Assembly: GCA_027682925.1 (NCBI GenBank)
Contig: JAQCYU010000011.1
Location: 1-63,420 of the forward strand
Origin: Coriobacteriaceae bacterium AF45-21
GTDB lineage: Bacteria > Actinomycetota > Coriobacteriia > Coriobacteriales > Coriobacteriaceae
DNA: 63,420 nt
Direction of reading: 5' to 3'
The notes beneath the pieces are model-generated. The model was not told where the DNA came from. It searched no databases and saw only the letters and a list, made by a program, of their open reading frames with translations. Of this stretch, positions 25,337-34,977 are shown piece after piece; positions within the stretch are counted from its first letter, which is position 1, and the number at the start of each line of letters is the position of its first letter. Both the position numbers and the translations under genes were made by a program.

Positions 25337-26240
25337 AAGAAAAAACACTGCATCGCATCTTTTGGCGAGATTCCGCGGATTGATTCAGGCGGCGGCGACG
25401 CTTGCGACCAATATTCACCTGCCTAACTTTGCCAAGGGCGGTATCTACCAGGGAGCCGGCAAAGCCGTCTGCGTGCCGGGGCTTAACTGCTACTCGTGTC
25501 CAGCGGCCTCGGGTGCGTGCCCCATCGGGTCGTTTCAGTCGGTGGTGGGATCGTCTAAGTTCAGCTTTTCGTATTACGTCACCGGAACGCTCATTCTGAT
25601 CGGCGTGCTACTGGGACGTTTTGTATGCGGCTTTTTGTGTCCGTTTGGATGGCTGCAAGAGCTTCTGCATAAGATTCCCAGCAAAAAGCTCTCCACGAAA
25701 AAGCTCAAGCCGCTCACGTACATCAAGTATGCCGTGCTACTGTTTGCCGTGGTGCTGCTGCCCGTCTTGGTGGTTAACGATGTGGGTATGGGCGACCCGT
25801 TCTTTTGCAAGTACATTTGCCCGCAGGGTGTGCTCGAGGGCGCGATTCCGCTGTCCATCATGAATACGGGAATCCGCTCCGCGCTGGGAAAGCTCTTTTC
25901 CTGGAAGCTCGCGATCCTCATTGCGGTTGCGGTGCTGAGCGTGCTGTTCTACCGCCCCTTCTGTAAATGGATTTGCCCCCTCGGCGCATTTTATGCACTC
26001 ATGAACAAGGTGTCGTTGCTGGGGATTCAGGTCGATCATTGTAAATGCGTCTCGTGCGGCAAGTGCGCCAAGGTGTGCCAGATGGACGTGGACGTTACGC
26101 GTACGCCCGACCATGCCGAGTGCATTCGTTGCGGCAAATGCGTGGGCGCGTGCCCCGTCGATGCTATTAGCTTTCGCTACGGGCTGGGTGTGACTGGCGA
26201 CAAACCCGCGCAGTCCACGCAAGCCTGCGAAAACAAATAG
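25329..26240 (+). CDS. NapH/NosR-like membrane polyferredoxin (4Fe-4S)
   Basis: About 303 residues from a TTG at 25329 that overlaps the upstream stop. Cysteine clusters in order: CVPGLNCYSCPAASGACPIG, CGFLCPFGWLQE, CKYICPQGVLEG, CKWICPLGAFY, then two classical 4Fe-4S sites CKCVSCGKCAKVCQMD and CIRCGKCVGACPVDAI. Five membrane helices lie between. It would carry electrons from the quinone pool or cytosol to an external thiol-disulfide partner. Together with the CXXC peptide upstream and the TlpA lipoprotein downstream it forms a reducing pathway across the membrane. This arrangement is common in Clostridia and Coriobacteriia but its target is unknown. Confidence 0.88.
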   Translation: MDKRKNTASHLLARFRGLIQAAATLATNIHLPNFAKGGIYQGAGKAVCVPGLNCYSCPAASGACPIGSFQSVVGSSKFSFSYYVTGTLILIGVLLGRFVCGFLCPFGWLQELLHKIPSKKLSTKKLKPLTYIKYAVLLFAVVLLPVLVVNDVGMGDPFFCKYICPQGVLEGAIPLSIMNTGIRSALGKLFSWKLAILIAVAVLSVLFYRPFCKWICPLGAFYALMNKVSLLGIQVDHCKCVSCGKCAKVCQMDVDVTRTPDHAECIRCGKCVGACPVDAISFRYGLGVTGDKPAQSTQACENK

Positions 26241-26275
26241 GTACCTATATAAGTTTCGATATAAACGGAGGAACC

Positions 26276-27238
26276 ATGAAACTGTCAAAAATTGCGGCTC
26301 TGTTGATGCTGCCCGTGCTGGCGCTGACTCTCGCGGCGTGCTCTGCCCCCAAGGGCGACGCGAAGGATGCCACGAGCGGCGATGCGCAGATTGCCGAGCT
26401 TGTGGCACAAAAGCCGTCGAGCGCCGAGGAGGCGGCCAAGCTGTACCAGCAGCTGCTGCAAAAGGAAAACGAGATCTTTGCGAGCGATAACGCCCTATGG
26501 GAAAAGGTGTTCCTTGCGGCCAACAAAGACACTCCCATGATTGAGGACGGCAAGAACTACGGTGACTTCTTGCTCGATACCATCGAGGGCGCCAAGGATC
26601 AGTTTGCGGCTGACGAGCTTAAGACGCTTAAGGCCGGCGCGCAGCAGGTCAAGGAGATCGAGGACAAGCTCATGGCGCTGGAGAAGGAGTTCCCCGGATG
26701 CGGCAGCACGCCCGGCGAGGGGGAGAGCGTCGATGCCTCGACCGCAGGCATGACCAACGGCGAGAGCGGGGAGACGAAGTTCCCCAGCTTTAAGGGCAAG
26801 GACTTGGACGGCAACGATGTAAACAGCGACGAGCTGTTCTCCAAGAACAAGGTCACCGTCATGAACTTCTGGTTTACCACCTGCAAGCCGTGCGTGGGAG
26901 AGCTGGGCGATCTGGAGAAGCTCAACAAGGAGCTTGCCGAGAAGGGCGGCCAGGTCGTGGGCGTTAATTCCTTTACGCTCGATGGCAATAAAGACGAGGT
27001 GGCTGATGCCAAGGACGTGCTTTCCAAGAAGGGCGTGACGTATAAGAACATCTGGTTTAAGTCGGACAGCGAGGCCGGAAAGTTCACCTCCAACCTGTAC
27101 TCGTTCCCGACCACCTACGTGATCGACCAGAACGGTAACATTGTGGGAGAGCCGATCATGGGCGGCATCAACTCCGCTGAGCAGCGCGAGGCGCTCAACA
27201 AACTGATCGATCAGGCACTCGCGAAGAGCGAACAGTAA
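26276..27238 (+). CDS. TlpA-like thioredoxin-fold lipoprotein
   Basis: 320 residues. Lipoprotein signal MKLSKIAALLMLPVLALTLA with lipobox LAAC, an acidic helical domain of about 130 residues, then a TlpA/ResA domain: FPSFKGKDLDGNDV, VTVMNFWFTTCKPCVGELGD with active-site CKPC, and FPTTYVIDQNGNIVG with the cis-proline. Anchored on the outer face of the membrane, it would exchange disulfides in exported proteins, fed by the polyferredoxin upstream. It ends 26 nt before a strong terminator. The helical N-terminal domain is unusual for the family and may be a docking part. Confidence 0.9.
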   Translation: MKLSKIAALLMLPVLALTLAACSAPKGDAKDATSGDAQIAELVAQKPSSAEEAAKLYQQLLQKENEIFASDNALWEKVFLAANKDTPMIEDGKNYGDFLLDTIEGAKDQFAADELKTLKAGAQQVKEIEDKLMALEKEFPGCGSTPGEGESVDASTAGMTNGESGETKFPSFKGKDLDGNDVNSDELFSKNKVTVMNFWFTTCKPCVGELGDLEKLNKELAEKGGQVVGVNSFTLDGNKDEVADAKDVLSKKGVTYKNIWFKSDSEAGKFTSNLYSFPTTYVIDQNGNIVGEPIMGGINSAEQREALNKLIDQALAKSEQ

Positions 27239-27263
27239 GTCTGTGGGACAGACAACTGAAGGG

Positions 27264-27290
27264 GAGTCGCTGGAAACAGCGACTCTTTTT
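27264..27290 (+). terminator. Rho-independent terminator of the TlpA operon
   Basis: GAGTCGCTG-GAAA-CAGCGACTC-TTTTT: a perfect 9-bp stem with a GAAA tetraloop and a T-run. Confidence 0.93.
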
Positions 27291-27308
27291 CTGCTTCGGG
27301 GTAGCATC

Positions 27309-27461
27309 ATGGGTATACGTCGAAAGGGCACGCAGCTTTTCGTGCATTGCCTGAGCGGTGCGCGAAGCAACCAAGCTGTGAGTTTTCTTAAGCGTTCTGG
27401 GTATGGCAGTGTCAAGAATATCGGCGGCATAAGCGGCTACACGGGAAAGGTGGTGCGTTAG
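27309..27461 (+). pseudogene. Rhodanese domain C-terminal fragment
   Basis: 50 residues. It holds the active-site loop VHCLSGARSNQAVSFLKRSG and the closing NIGGISGYTGKV of a rhodanese domain, but the first half of the domain is missing. Upstream there is only a terminator, so it may be a relic. It lies 2 nt before the CoA-disulfide reductase gene, which itself carries a complete rhodanese domain. It could be a minimal expressed peptide, but folding looks doubtful. Confidence 0.55.
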
Positions 27462-27463
27462 CT

Positions 27464-29154
27464 ATGAAGGTGGTTATCGTTGGAGGCGTCGCGGGCGGCG
27501 CATCGGCGGCGGCACGTTTGCGCAGACTCGACGAGCAGGCCCAAATTGTCATCTTTGAGCGCACGGGTTTTGTATCGTATGCCAATTGTGGGCTTCCGTA
27601 CTACATTGGCGGCGTGATAGAAGAAGAGAGCGCATTGACGCTGCAGTCTCCCAAGGGCTTTTGGGATCGCTTTCGCATTGCGGTCAAGACGAGTCACGAG
27701 GTGTTTGCCATCCATCCCGATTCGCATACGGTCGAGGTTCGCAATATGCTGACGGGCGAGGAATTTGTCGAGACGTATGACAAGCTCATCCTGTCGCCGG
27801 GTGCAAAGCCGATTCGCCCTGCGTTGCCGGGCATCGACTCGGATAAAATCTTTAGCCTACGCACCGTTGAGGACACGCTGCGTATTCACAGCTATGTTCG
27901 AGAGCGGCGACCGAGCAGTGCCGTCGTGATCGGCGGCGGCTTCATTGGCGTCGAGACGGCGGAGAATCTGTGCGAGCTGGGGCTCCAGGTGACCCTTCTG
28001 CAGCGTCCCGTCCAGCTTATGAACAACCTGGATTACGACATGGCGACCCTTTTGCATACCGAGGTGCGTGAGCACGGTATCGATCTGCGCCTCAAGGCCG
28101 ATGTGACAGGTTTTGAGGAAGTTGATGGCCGCGTTGTCACCCATGTTGCGGGCGATGGCCCTATCGGAGCCGATATGGTACTGCTTGCCATTGGCGTGGC
28201 ACCTGAGAGCCATCTGGCGCAAGAGGCGGGGCTCGAACTGGGCATCAAGGGGGCTATTGTGGTCAACGACCGCATGGAGACCTCTGCTGCCGACGTGTAT
28301 GCCGTGGGCGATGCCGTGCAGGTCACGCATCAGGTGACCGGCGAGGACGCGGTCATTTCGCTCGCCGGCCCCGCCAACAAGCAGGGGCGTGTCGTCGCCG
28401 ATGTCATAGCCGGCATGGACAGCTGCTACCTCGGATCGTTGGGCTCATCGGTTATCAAGGTATTCGACTTGACGGCGGCAAGCACGGGACTATCCGAAAA
28501 GGCAGCACACGCGGCGGGAATTGACTGCGACAGCGTGGTCCTGTCGCCCGGTTCGCATGCGGGTTATTATCCGGGTGCAACGCCCATGACCATGAAGGTT
28601 GTCTTCGAGAAGCAGGGATTGCGCCTGCTGGGTGCGCAAATCGTGGGCATCGATGGTGTGGACAAGCGTATCGACGTTCTGGCGACTGCCATCCAGGCAG
28701 GCATGCGCGGCGATAGGCTTAAGGATTTGGACCTAGCATACGCGCCGCCGTATTCATCGGCGAAGGATCCCGTCAATATGGCGGGCTTTATGATCGAGAA
28801 CCTCAATCGCGGCATACTGGCGCAGTGGCATTGGGAGGATGAGCCAACTTGCCACGCGATGGCAGCGTGCAGCTGCTCGATGTTCGTACGGAAGGGGAGT
28901 ATGAGCGCGGGCATATCGATGGTTTCGTAAACATTCCCGTCGATGATCTGCGCAATCGCCTGGGCGAGCTCGACCGGGCCAAGCCGGTTTACGTGATTTG
29001 CCAGAGCGGCATTCGCAGCTACATTGCTTGCCGCATTTTGGCGCAGCATGGCTTTGAGTGCTTTAACTTCTCGGGCGGCTATCGCTTCTTTGCAGCCTTG
29101 ACTGAGGCTCGCCGCGGCAGCGCTAACGTTATGCCGTGCGGGCTCGAAAAGTAG
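27464..29154 (+). pseudogene. CoA-disulfide reductase fused to rhodanese (CoADR-RHD), one-base frameshift
   Basis: 563 residues when repaired. FAD-binding start MKVVIVGGVAGGASAAARLR, active-site cysteine in FVSYANCGLPYYIGG, NAD(P) motif VVIGGGFIGVETAENL, second FAD motif VYAVGDAV, and dimerisation domain. The rhodanese domain (VQLLDVRTEGEYERGHIDGF, VICQSGIRSYIAC) lies in the next frame. The break is near 28845, where GAGGCCAAC is expected and GAGCCAAC is found. CoADR-RHD proteins reduce CoA disulfides, persulfides or polysulfides with NAD(P)H. The neighbours fit a sulfur/thiol redox cluster. The frameshift is probably a sequence error. Confidence 0.85.
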
Positions 29155-29165
29155 CGCGCATTGGA

Positions 29166-29196
29166 ATGTGACAAAGTGACAGCCTCTTTGTCGCAT
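29166..29196. repeat. 31-nt palindromic repeat (type A, degenerate)
   Basis: ATGTGACAAAGTGAC...CTTTGTCGCAT, a copy of the 23199 palindrome with three changes. It is followed by the same hairpin as at 23245, in the same order and spacing. Confidence 0.85.
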
Positions 29197-29211
29197 CGGG
29201 GATGTTATATG

Positions 29212-29249
29212 CGGGATGGTGCGCCATGCGGCGTGCTGTCCCGTTCGTT
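29212..29249 (+). terminator. Hairpin with T-run after the CoADR gene
   Basis: CGGGATGGTGCGCC pairs imperfectly with GGCGTGCTGTCCCG and is followed by TTCGTTTTTT. Probable terminator, homologous to the one at 23245. Confidence 0.8.
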
Positions 29250-29375
29250 TTTTGGCGCGGTTCGTTACATTCCTCACTGGTATCGGCCAAAAATGAGGAT
29301 AGAGTAGGACAAACGCGCCGAACGTGAACGGCGGGGGAGCGGGCGAGCGCGCCCGCGCGAGAGAGGTTGCCGTCC

Positions 29376-32300
29376 ATGCTGGATCTCAGGGTTATTTGCA
29401 AAAGGTACGTTACGCAGTCGTTTACGCAGGTAGCGCTCGACAGCGTAAGCCTGTCTTTTCGCGATAACGAGTTCGTAGCCATTCTGGGTCCCTCGGGTTC
29501 GGGTAAGACTACGATGCTCAACGTCATCGGTGGACTCGATCATTTTGATTCGGGCGATCTGCTGATCGACGGCATCTCGACCAAGGACTTCAACGACCGC
29601 GATTGGGATGCCTATCGCAATAATCGCATCGGCTTTGTGTTCCAGAGCTATAACCTCATTCCGCATCAGAGCATTTTGGAAAACGTGGAGTTGGCGCTTA
29701 CGCTCACGGGCGTGGGGCATGCCGAGCGCCGCCAACGTGCACGCAAGGCGCTCGAGGCAGTCGGTCTGGGCGAGCACGTTGACAAGCGCCCGAGCCAGCT
29801 TTCGGGCGGGCAGATGCAGCGCGTGGCCATTGCCCGCGCCCTGATCAATGACCCCGAGATTGTGCTGGCTGACGAGCCGACCGGCGCCTTGGATTCAACG
29901 ACGTCCGTCCAGGTCATGGATTTGCTCAAGGACGTTGCGCGCGACCGTCTGGTCATCATGGTCACGCACAATCCCGAGCTGGCGTACAAGTACGCCACGC
30001 GCATTGTCAACCTGGCGGACGGCAAGGTCACCGACGATTCAGATCCCTTTGATGCTGCCGAGCCCGCGCGTCGCGAGGCCAAGCCCACGCGCAAAACCTC
30101 GATGAGCTTTGTGACAGCGCTGGGGCTTTCGGCGCGAAACCTTTTGACCAAGAAGGGCCGTACGGCTATGACGGCCTTTGCTGGTTCGATCGGCATTATT
30201 GGCATCGCGGCGATTCTGGCGCTCTCCAATGGCGTAAACGGCTACATCAAAAAGGTCGAGGAGGACACACTCTCGAGCTACCCGCTTACGATTTCCAAAC
30301 AAGATTACGACCTGTCGTCCATGATGGGCGGGCATGGGGCCACGGATGACGATACGTCCAAGAACGAGGGTTCGTCCGACGACGGCACCGACGGCAAGGC
30401 TCAGGGGACCGATAAGATCCCTGTGGTCACGGCCGTAAAGGATATGTTCGCAAGCGTTAAGTCCAACGACATGACGAGCTTTAAGGCATGGCTCGATGCC
30501 GGTGGCGACGGCATCGATAAAGAGGTCAACGCCATTCAGTACGGCTACGGCGTGACGCCGGTTGTCTATCGTGCCGGCAAGGGCGATGAGAAGCCTGTCC
30601 GGCTGGTGCCCAACGCCATGACCGAGGCCATGAGCGGAGGCGCGAGCTCGGCGGCAACGGTGAGCATGGATTCCATGGGAACCTCGGTCTTTAACGAGAT
30701 GATTGACGATCAGAGCCTGCTCGACAGCCAGTACGATGTCGTTGCCGGCCATTGGCCTACGTCCGCCAACGAGGCCGTGATGGTGCTTTCGAGCCGCGGA
30801 ACGGTGGGCGACTACACGCTCTACAGTATCGGCGCGCTGGATATCGATGAGCTTAACGACCTGGTTAACAGTGCCATGACGGCCGACGGCAAGGTCAAGA
30901 CGCCCAAGACCGGCAGCGACTTTACCTACGACGATGCACTGTCCACGACGTTTAAGGTGTTGTCGCCGGCCGATGCCTATCGCAAAAACGAAGAGACCGG
31001 CATGTGGACTGACATGTCTGGCGACGCCGACTTTATGAAAACCAAGGTTGCCGACGGTATTGACGTGCGCATTGTGGGCGTGGTGCGACCCAACGAGACG
31101 GCAAACGCGAGCGCATTGTCCCCGGGCATTGTCTATACGCATGCGCTGACTCGCCAGCTTATGGAGCGTGCTGCCGATTCGCAGATTGTGCAGGAGCAGC
31201 TTGCCCACCCCGAGACGGATGTCTTTACGGGCAAAACCTTCGACGAGCTGCAGGGCGAAGCCAAGCAGGGCGTGGATTTGGGCAGTATGTTCAGCGTAGA
31301 CGAGGCGGCACTGAAGAGCGCGTTCTCTCTCGATGCATCTGCGCTCTCGGGCGCAGCCGGCGGTATGGACCTTTCTGGTCTCGACTTGTCCGGGCTGGAC
31401 ATTGACCTTTCGGGTGTTGGGAGGGACATCGACTTTAGTGACATCATGGCCAAAGCGCCGGCCCCAGATTTCTCGGGCATCTTTGACGGTCTGGAACTCA
31501 CACCCGAGCAAATGCAGCAGGTGGGAGCACTTGCCAACCAGCTGTTTGAGGGCTTTATGCGCTCTGATCAGTTTAAGGCGCTGTCACCCGAAGACCTTAA
31601 AGACGCGTCAAAGCTCGCTGCCGCATTCTCGGCATATCTTGAGAATGATGCCGCAGCCCAGCAAATTTTGGCACAGCTCAAAGCGCTCGGCGGCGATGCC
31701 CTGGCCGAGCGTCTGCAGCAGGTGATGGGCGACTATGTGCAAAAGCAGCTGGCTCCGTATTTGCAGCAGTCTATGGATCAGGTGATGAAGGCGGTCAGCG
31801 AGCAGATTGCGACGACGGTATCAACCCAGCTCAAGGCGGGTGCGGCAGGGCTCATGGACCAAATGGCGACGCAGATGTCTTCGAGTTTTGCCAACCTGGC
31901 GAGCGCCATGCGCGTGGATGCGGGCGCCTTTGCTCGTGCCATCCACTTCAACATGGACGCCGAGGACCTGAGCTCGCTCATGATGAGCTATGCCAAGGCG
32001 TCGAAGCTCACCTACGACAACAATCTGACCACGTTGGGCTATGCGGACGAGGCGGACCCCATTTCGGTCAAGATTTTCCCGCGCGACTTTGAGGCCAAGG
32101 AGCGCGTGCTCGATCACATCGATGCGTACAACAAGCAGGTCAAAGCTGCTGGCCACGACGAGCAGGCAATCTCGTACACCGACTACATGGGCATCATCAT
32201 GGGTTCGGTGACCGACATCGTGAACACCATCAGCTTGGTGCTCATCGCATTCGTGAGCATCAGCCTGGTCGTGAGCTCCATCATGATCGGCATCATCACC

Positions 32301-32630
32301 TACATCAGCGTACTGGAGCGCAAAAAGGAGATTGGCATCCTACGCGCGATCGGCGCGTCGAAGCGTAACGTGGCCAACGTATTCAATGCCGAGACCTTTA
32401 TCGAAGGTCTCATTGCCGGCGTCTTTGCTATTGTCGTCGTGGTGGCCGTGAGCTTTCCGGTTAATGCCTGGGCGCTTGCGGCCAAACAGGTACCCAATCT
32501 GATGAGCCTGCCCGTGCAGGATGCGCTGATGCTCATTGCAATTTCTGTGTTGCTGACGGTTGTTGCCGGCCTGCTGCCGGCTCGCAGCGCATCCAAGAAA
32601 GACCCTGTGGAAGCCCTGCGTTCCGAATAA
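29376..32630 (+). CDS. MacB-like ABC transporter: fused ATPase and FtsX permease with very large external domain
   Basis: 1,084 residues from ATG 29376. ATPase: Walker A GPSGSGKTT, signature LSGGQMQRVAIARAL, Walker B IVLADEPTGALD. Then one membrane helix (TAFAGSIGIIGIAAILALSN, near 265), about 680 external residues, and an FtsX core of three helices (LVLIAFVSISLVVSSIMIGI, IAGVFAIVVVVAVSFPVN, ALMLIAISVLLTVVAGLLPA) with the mechano-coupling ERKKEIGILRAIGASKRNV. The external part holds a short repeat DLSGLDLSGLDIDLSGV and an alanine-rich coiled region, unlike MacB. Such fused proteins in Actinobacteria probably move peptides, lipoproteins or wall-associated substrates; the cargo is unknown. Confidence 0.88.
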   Translation: MLDLRVICKRYVTQSFTQVALDSVSLSFRDNEFVAILGPSGSGKTTMLNVIGGLDHFDSGDLLIDGISTKDFNDRDWDAYRNNRIGFVFQSYNLIPHQSILENVELALTLTGVGHAERRQRARKALEAVGLGEHVDKRPSQLSGGQMQRVAIARALINDPEIVLADEPTGALDSTTSVQVMDLLKDVARDRLVIMVTHNPELAYKYATRIVNLADGKVTDDSDPFDAAEPARREAKPTRKTSMSFVTALGLSARNLLTKKGRTAMTAFAGSIGIIGIAAILALSNGVNGYIKKVEEDTLSSYPLTISKQDYDLSSMMGGHGATDDDTSKNEGSSDDGTDGKAQGTDKIPVVTAVKDMFASVKSNDMTSFKAWLDAGGDGIDKEVNAIQYGYGVTPVVYRAGKGDEKPVRLVPNAMTEAMSGGASSAATVSMDSMGTSVFNEMIDDQSLLDSQYDVVAGHWPTSANEAVMVLSSRGTVGDYTLYSIGALDIDELNDLVNSAMTADGKVKTPKTGSDFTYDDALSTTFKVLSPADAYRKNEETGMWTDMSGDADFMKTKVADGIDVRIVGVVRPNETANASALSPGIVYTHALTRQLMERAADSQIVQEQLAHPETDVFTGKTFDELQGEAKQGVDLGSMFSVDEAALKSAFSLDASALSGAAGGMDLSGLDLSGLDIDLSGVGRDIDFSDIMAKAPAPDFSGIFDGLELTPEQMQQVGALANQLFEGFMRSDQFKALSPEDLKDASKLAAAFSAYLENDAAAQQILAQLKALGGDALAERLQQVMGDYVQKQLAPYLQQSMDQVMKAVSEQIATTVSTQLKAGAAGLMDQMATQMSSSFANLASAMRVDAGAFARAIHFNMDAEDLSSLMMSYAKASKLTYDNNLTTLGYADEADPISVKIFPRDFEAKERVLDHIDAYNKQVKAAGHDEQAISYTDYMGIIMGSVTDIVNTISLVLIAFVSISLVVSSIMIGIITYISVLERKKEIGILRAIGASKRNVANVFNAETFIEGLIAGVFAIVVVVAVSFPVNAWALAAKQVPNLMSLPVQDALMLIAISVLLTVVAGLLPARSASKKDPVEALRSE

Positions 32631-32660
32631 TGTGACAAAGGGGCAGTCCCTTTGTCACAT
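32630..32660. repeat. 31-nt palindromic repeat (type A) overlapping a stop codon
   Basis: ATGTGACAAAGGGGC-A-GTCCCTTTGTCACAT. The first base is the last base of the ABC gene's TAA, so the hairpin forms the 3' end of that transcript directly. Confidence 0.88.
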
Positions 32661-32740
32661 TGGGGGCCCAATTACCGTTCGGCACGTTAAGGGTCCCCGC
32701 TCCCCGCTTAACACTTGACGAAGAATCTCCATCTTTATAT

Positions 32741-32754
32741 ACCTATCGGTAGGC
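32741..32754. promoter_or_regulatory. Probable TetR operator upstream of MFS1
   Basis: ACCTATCGGTAGGC, with half-sites CCTA and CGGTAGG, resembles the better palindrome at 34978-34995. It lies about 36 nt before the MFS1 start codon. Likely bound by the TetR protein encoded at 34273-34836. Confidence 0.5.
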
Positions 32755-32789
32755 ATATAGGTTGCATTGCCGATAGAAACGGAGTAACC

Positions 32790-34070
32790 ATGACTCTCAT
32801 CGCACCAGCCGAAAAGGACCGCCCCCGTGAGAGCGGCGCATTTGCTTGGATTGTCGTTATTGCGCTCGGTTTAATGTCTGCGGGAACAACCGGCACCTAC
32901 AGCATCATTGCCGGCTCATTCATCGCTCCTGTATGTGAAGACCTGGGCTTTGACTACACTTCTTTCTCTTTCTATTTCACCGCGATTCTTCTTGGCCTTG
33001 CGCTTGGGCTTCCGCTTTTGAGTCGTTTCATTCCAAAAGTAATCGGCAAACCATGGCATATTTGCGTTGAACTCGTCCTTATTGCCGCCGGCGCCGCAAT
33101 GGCGTTCTACACCGAGGTCTGGATGTTCATCGTCTCCGCCGCAGTGATCGGCATCTGCTTTTCGTTCACAACGGGTGTCTGCATGTCCGATGTCATTGAC
33201 CAATGGTTCAGTAAATCGTCTGGTCTTGCCATCGGCCTTGCGTGGGGCGTTAATTCTCTCTGCACGCTGCTATTGAGTCCTGTCATTACACTGGTCATCG
33301 AGCAGCAAGGCTGGCGTACGGGTTACATCGTACTTGCGGCCGTTTCTGCAGCCATGATATTGCCCACAAGCGCATTTATCATTCGCCTTAAGCCTTCTGA
33401 TCGCAATATGCTTCCGTACGGAGAGACTACCTCCGAAACCCATGAGAGCTACAGCGCCGATGAAAAGGAAGATGTCTCTTCGGGCATGGCGCTCCGCGAT
33501 GCCGCGAAAACGCCATCTTTTATTCTCTGTGCCCTTCTGCTCTGCGTGGCGCAACTCACCTGCTGCATGAACCAGCTGTTCCCGACCTATGCAAGCGAGG
33601 TCGGCTTCAATCCCATCGTGGGAAGCCTAATGGTTTCGGCGGCCTCGCTCTCCGATATTTTCCTAAATCCCTTCGTAGGCAAAACATGCGACAAGCTCGG
33701 TGCTATTAAAGCAACGGTCGCATGGACGGGAGTCAGCATTCTTTCATTCCTACTTCTCATCTTTGGCGGAAGCAACGAGACCGTTTCCATCATCGCGGCC
33801 GGCGTAAACGACGTCATGTTCGCCATCGTTGGAACTGCAATGCCGATGATTCTCCTCTCGCTCTTCGGATCACGCGATTTTGGAAGGATCTATTCGATTA
33901 TTTGCTCAGCGGGCTATGTTGTCGGAGCTTTCGGAATGCCAGTCATGATGAAGGTTTACGGTATGGCAGGGTCTTTCCAAGGAGTATTCGTCTTCTGTAT
34001 CATCTGCAACCTTCTGATTGCGACATTTGCTTTAGTTTCCGGTCTCCTCAATAAGACTACCGCGAAATAA
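32790..34070 (+). CDS. MFS transporter 1 of the agmatine module (oxalate/formate-antiporter-like)
   Basis: 426 residues with 12 predicted membrane helices. Start chosen at 32790 (GGAGTAACC upstream). The first helix region reads WIVVIALGLMSAGTTGTYSI; other marks are MSDVIDQWFSKSSGLAIGLA, LTCCMNQLFPTYASEVGFNP and GRIYSIICSAGYVVGAFGMP. It shares long stretches with the second MFS protein at 37511. Their place around agmatine deiminase and a carbamoyltransferase suggests import of agmatine or exchange for putrescine, in place of the usual APC-type antiporter; this is inference from context. A TetR operator-like site precedes it. Confidence 0.82.
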   Translation: MTLIAPAEKDRPRESGAFAWIVVIALGLMSAGTTGTYSIIAGSFIAPVCEDLGFDYTSFSFYFTAILLGLALGLPLLSRFIPKVIGKPWHICVELVLIAAGAAMAFYTEVWMFIVSAAVIGICFSFTTGVCMSDVIDQWFSKSSGLAIGLAWGVNSLCTLLLSPVITLVIEQQGWRTGYIVLAAVSAAMILPTSAFIIRLKPSDRNMLPYGETTSETHESYSADEKEDVSSGMALRDAAKTPSFILCALLLCVAQLTCCMNQLFPTYASEVGFNPIVGSLMVSAASLSDIFLNPFVGKTCDKLGAIKATVAWTGVSILSFLLLIFGGSNETVSIIAAGVNDVMFAIVGTAMPMILLSLFGSRDFGRIYSIICSAGYVVGAFGMPVMMKVYGMAGSFQGVFVFCIICNLLIATFALVSGLLNKTTAK

Positions 34071-34124
34071 CCTGACCAACGAACTGCCCTTCAGCCCTGT
34101 CATTTGTCTCCGCAAGTTAAAACG

Positions 34125-34167
34125 AAATTGGGGCCGATTCCAACATAGCTGGAATCGGCCCCAATTT
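34125..34167. terminator. Strong bidirectional terminator between MFS1 and tetR
   Basis: AAATTGGGGCCGATTCCA pairs perfectly with TGGAATCGGCCCCAATTT around ACATAGC: an 18-bp stem flanked by A and T runs. It separates two convergent genes. Confidence 0.92.
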
Positions 34168-34272
34168 CTATTCAACAACTTTTGCAATCATCGCGAACAC
34201 GGGTTTCGAACCATTCCGCGACCCCGCAAGTCGTCGCATCGCGCTTGCCAAGGTGCCTCTGTTATTACGCGC

Positions 34273-34836
34273 CTATTTAAACATGAGTTCGACGATCCCT
34301 GCCCAAACAGCCTTTTCATCGATGTCTTCATCTTGGGCAACGGTATTGCTCGCTCCCTCAAGTACGGTGTAAAGAATCTGCACGTACAGCATGACGTCTG
34401 TTTCATCGGAAAACGCGCCAATTTCTAGGCCATGGAGAAGGATGTCTTTAAGCGCGTCCATAGTTCGGTTGATCGCCGTTGCCTGACGTTCCTGAACTGC
34501 AGGGATTCGATTTGCCTGAATACTGACCTCGGCCAGCACGCGACGGCGCTTTTCATCACTACGATAGCCACCTATAACCGAATTGCCGAGCTCGATAAGC
34601 GCCGCCTTGAATCCGTCCCTATCGACTATTAGCGAGTAGTCGCGCTGATAGTCGATAGTCGGAAACATACTATCTAAGAGCGTGGTGAAAATATCCTCTT
34701 TAGAGGGAAAGTAGTAGTACACCGATGGCTTGGATATACCGACACGGTCGCAGATTTTTCCAATGGACGCCTTGTCGTAACCGACTTCTGCCACAAGATC
34801 ATACATTGCGTCCAATATTTTTCCCTTTGTGCTCAC
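34273..34836 (-). CDS. TetR-family regulator of the agmatine module
   Basis: 187 residues from a GTG at 34836 (GGAGAAG upstream). HTH: ASIGKICDRVGISKPSVYYY with FPSKEDIFTTLLDSMF; the C-terminal ligand domain has IGGYRSDEKRRRVLAEVSIQ and a helical end. It is divergent from agmatine deiminase with a palindromic site ACCTACCG-AA-CGGTAGGT between, and a similar site precedes MFS1. It probably represses both until agmatine or a product binds. Ligand identity is inferred from context only. Confidence 0.87.
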   Translation of the reverse strand: MSTKGKILDAMYDLVAEVGYDKASIGKICDRVGISKPSVYYYFPSKEDIFTTLLDSMFPTIDYQRDYSLIVDRDGFKAALIELGNSVIGGYRSDEKRRRVLAEVSIQANRIPAVQERQATAINRTMDALKDILLHGLEIGAFSDETDVMLYVQILYTVLEGASNTVAQDEDIDEKAVWAGIVELMFK

Positions 34837-34977
34837 GCTTCACTTCTCCATTGCAAATCACTTCCGCATTGCCAACATTATTAAGAATGGCAACGGAACA
34901 TCAATTCGTGTCCAAACACGACCACTATAAACGGTGAACGGTAGGTATCGACAGGCGAATGGCAATTATACAAAAAC

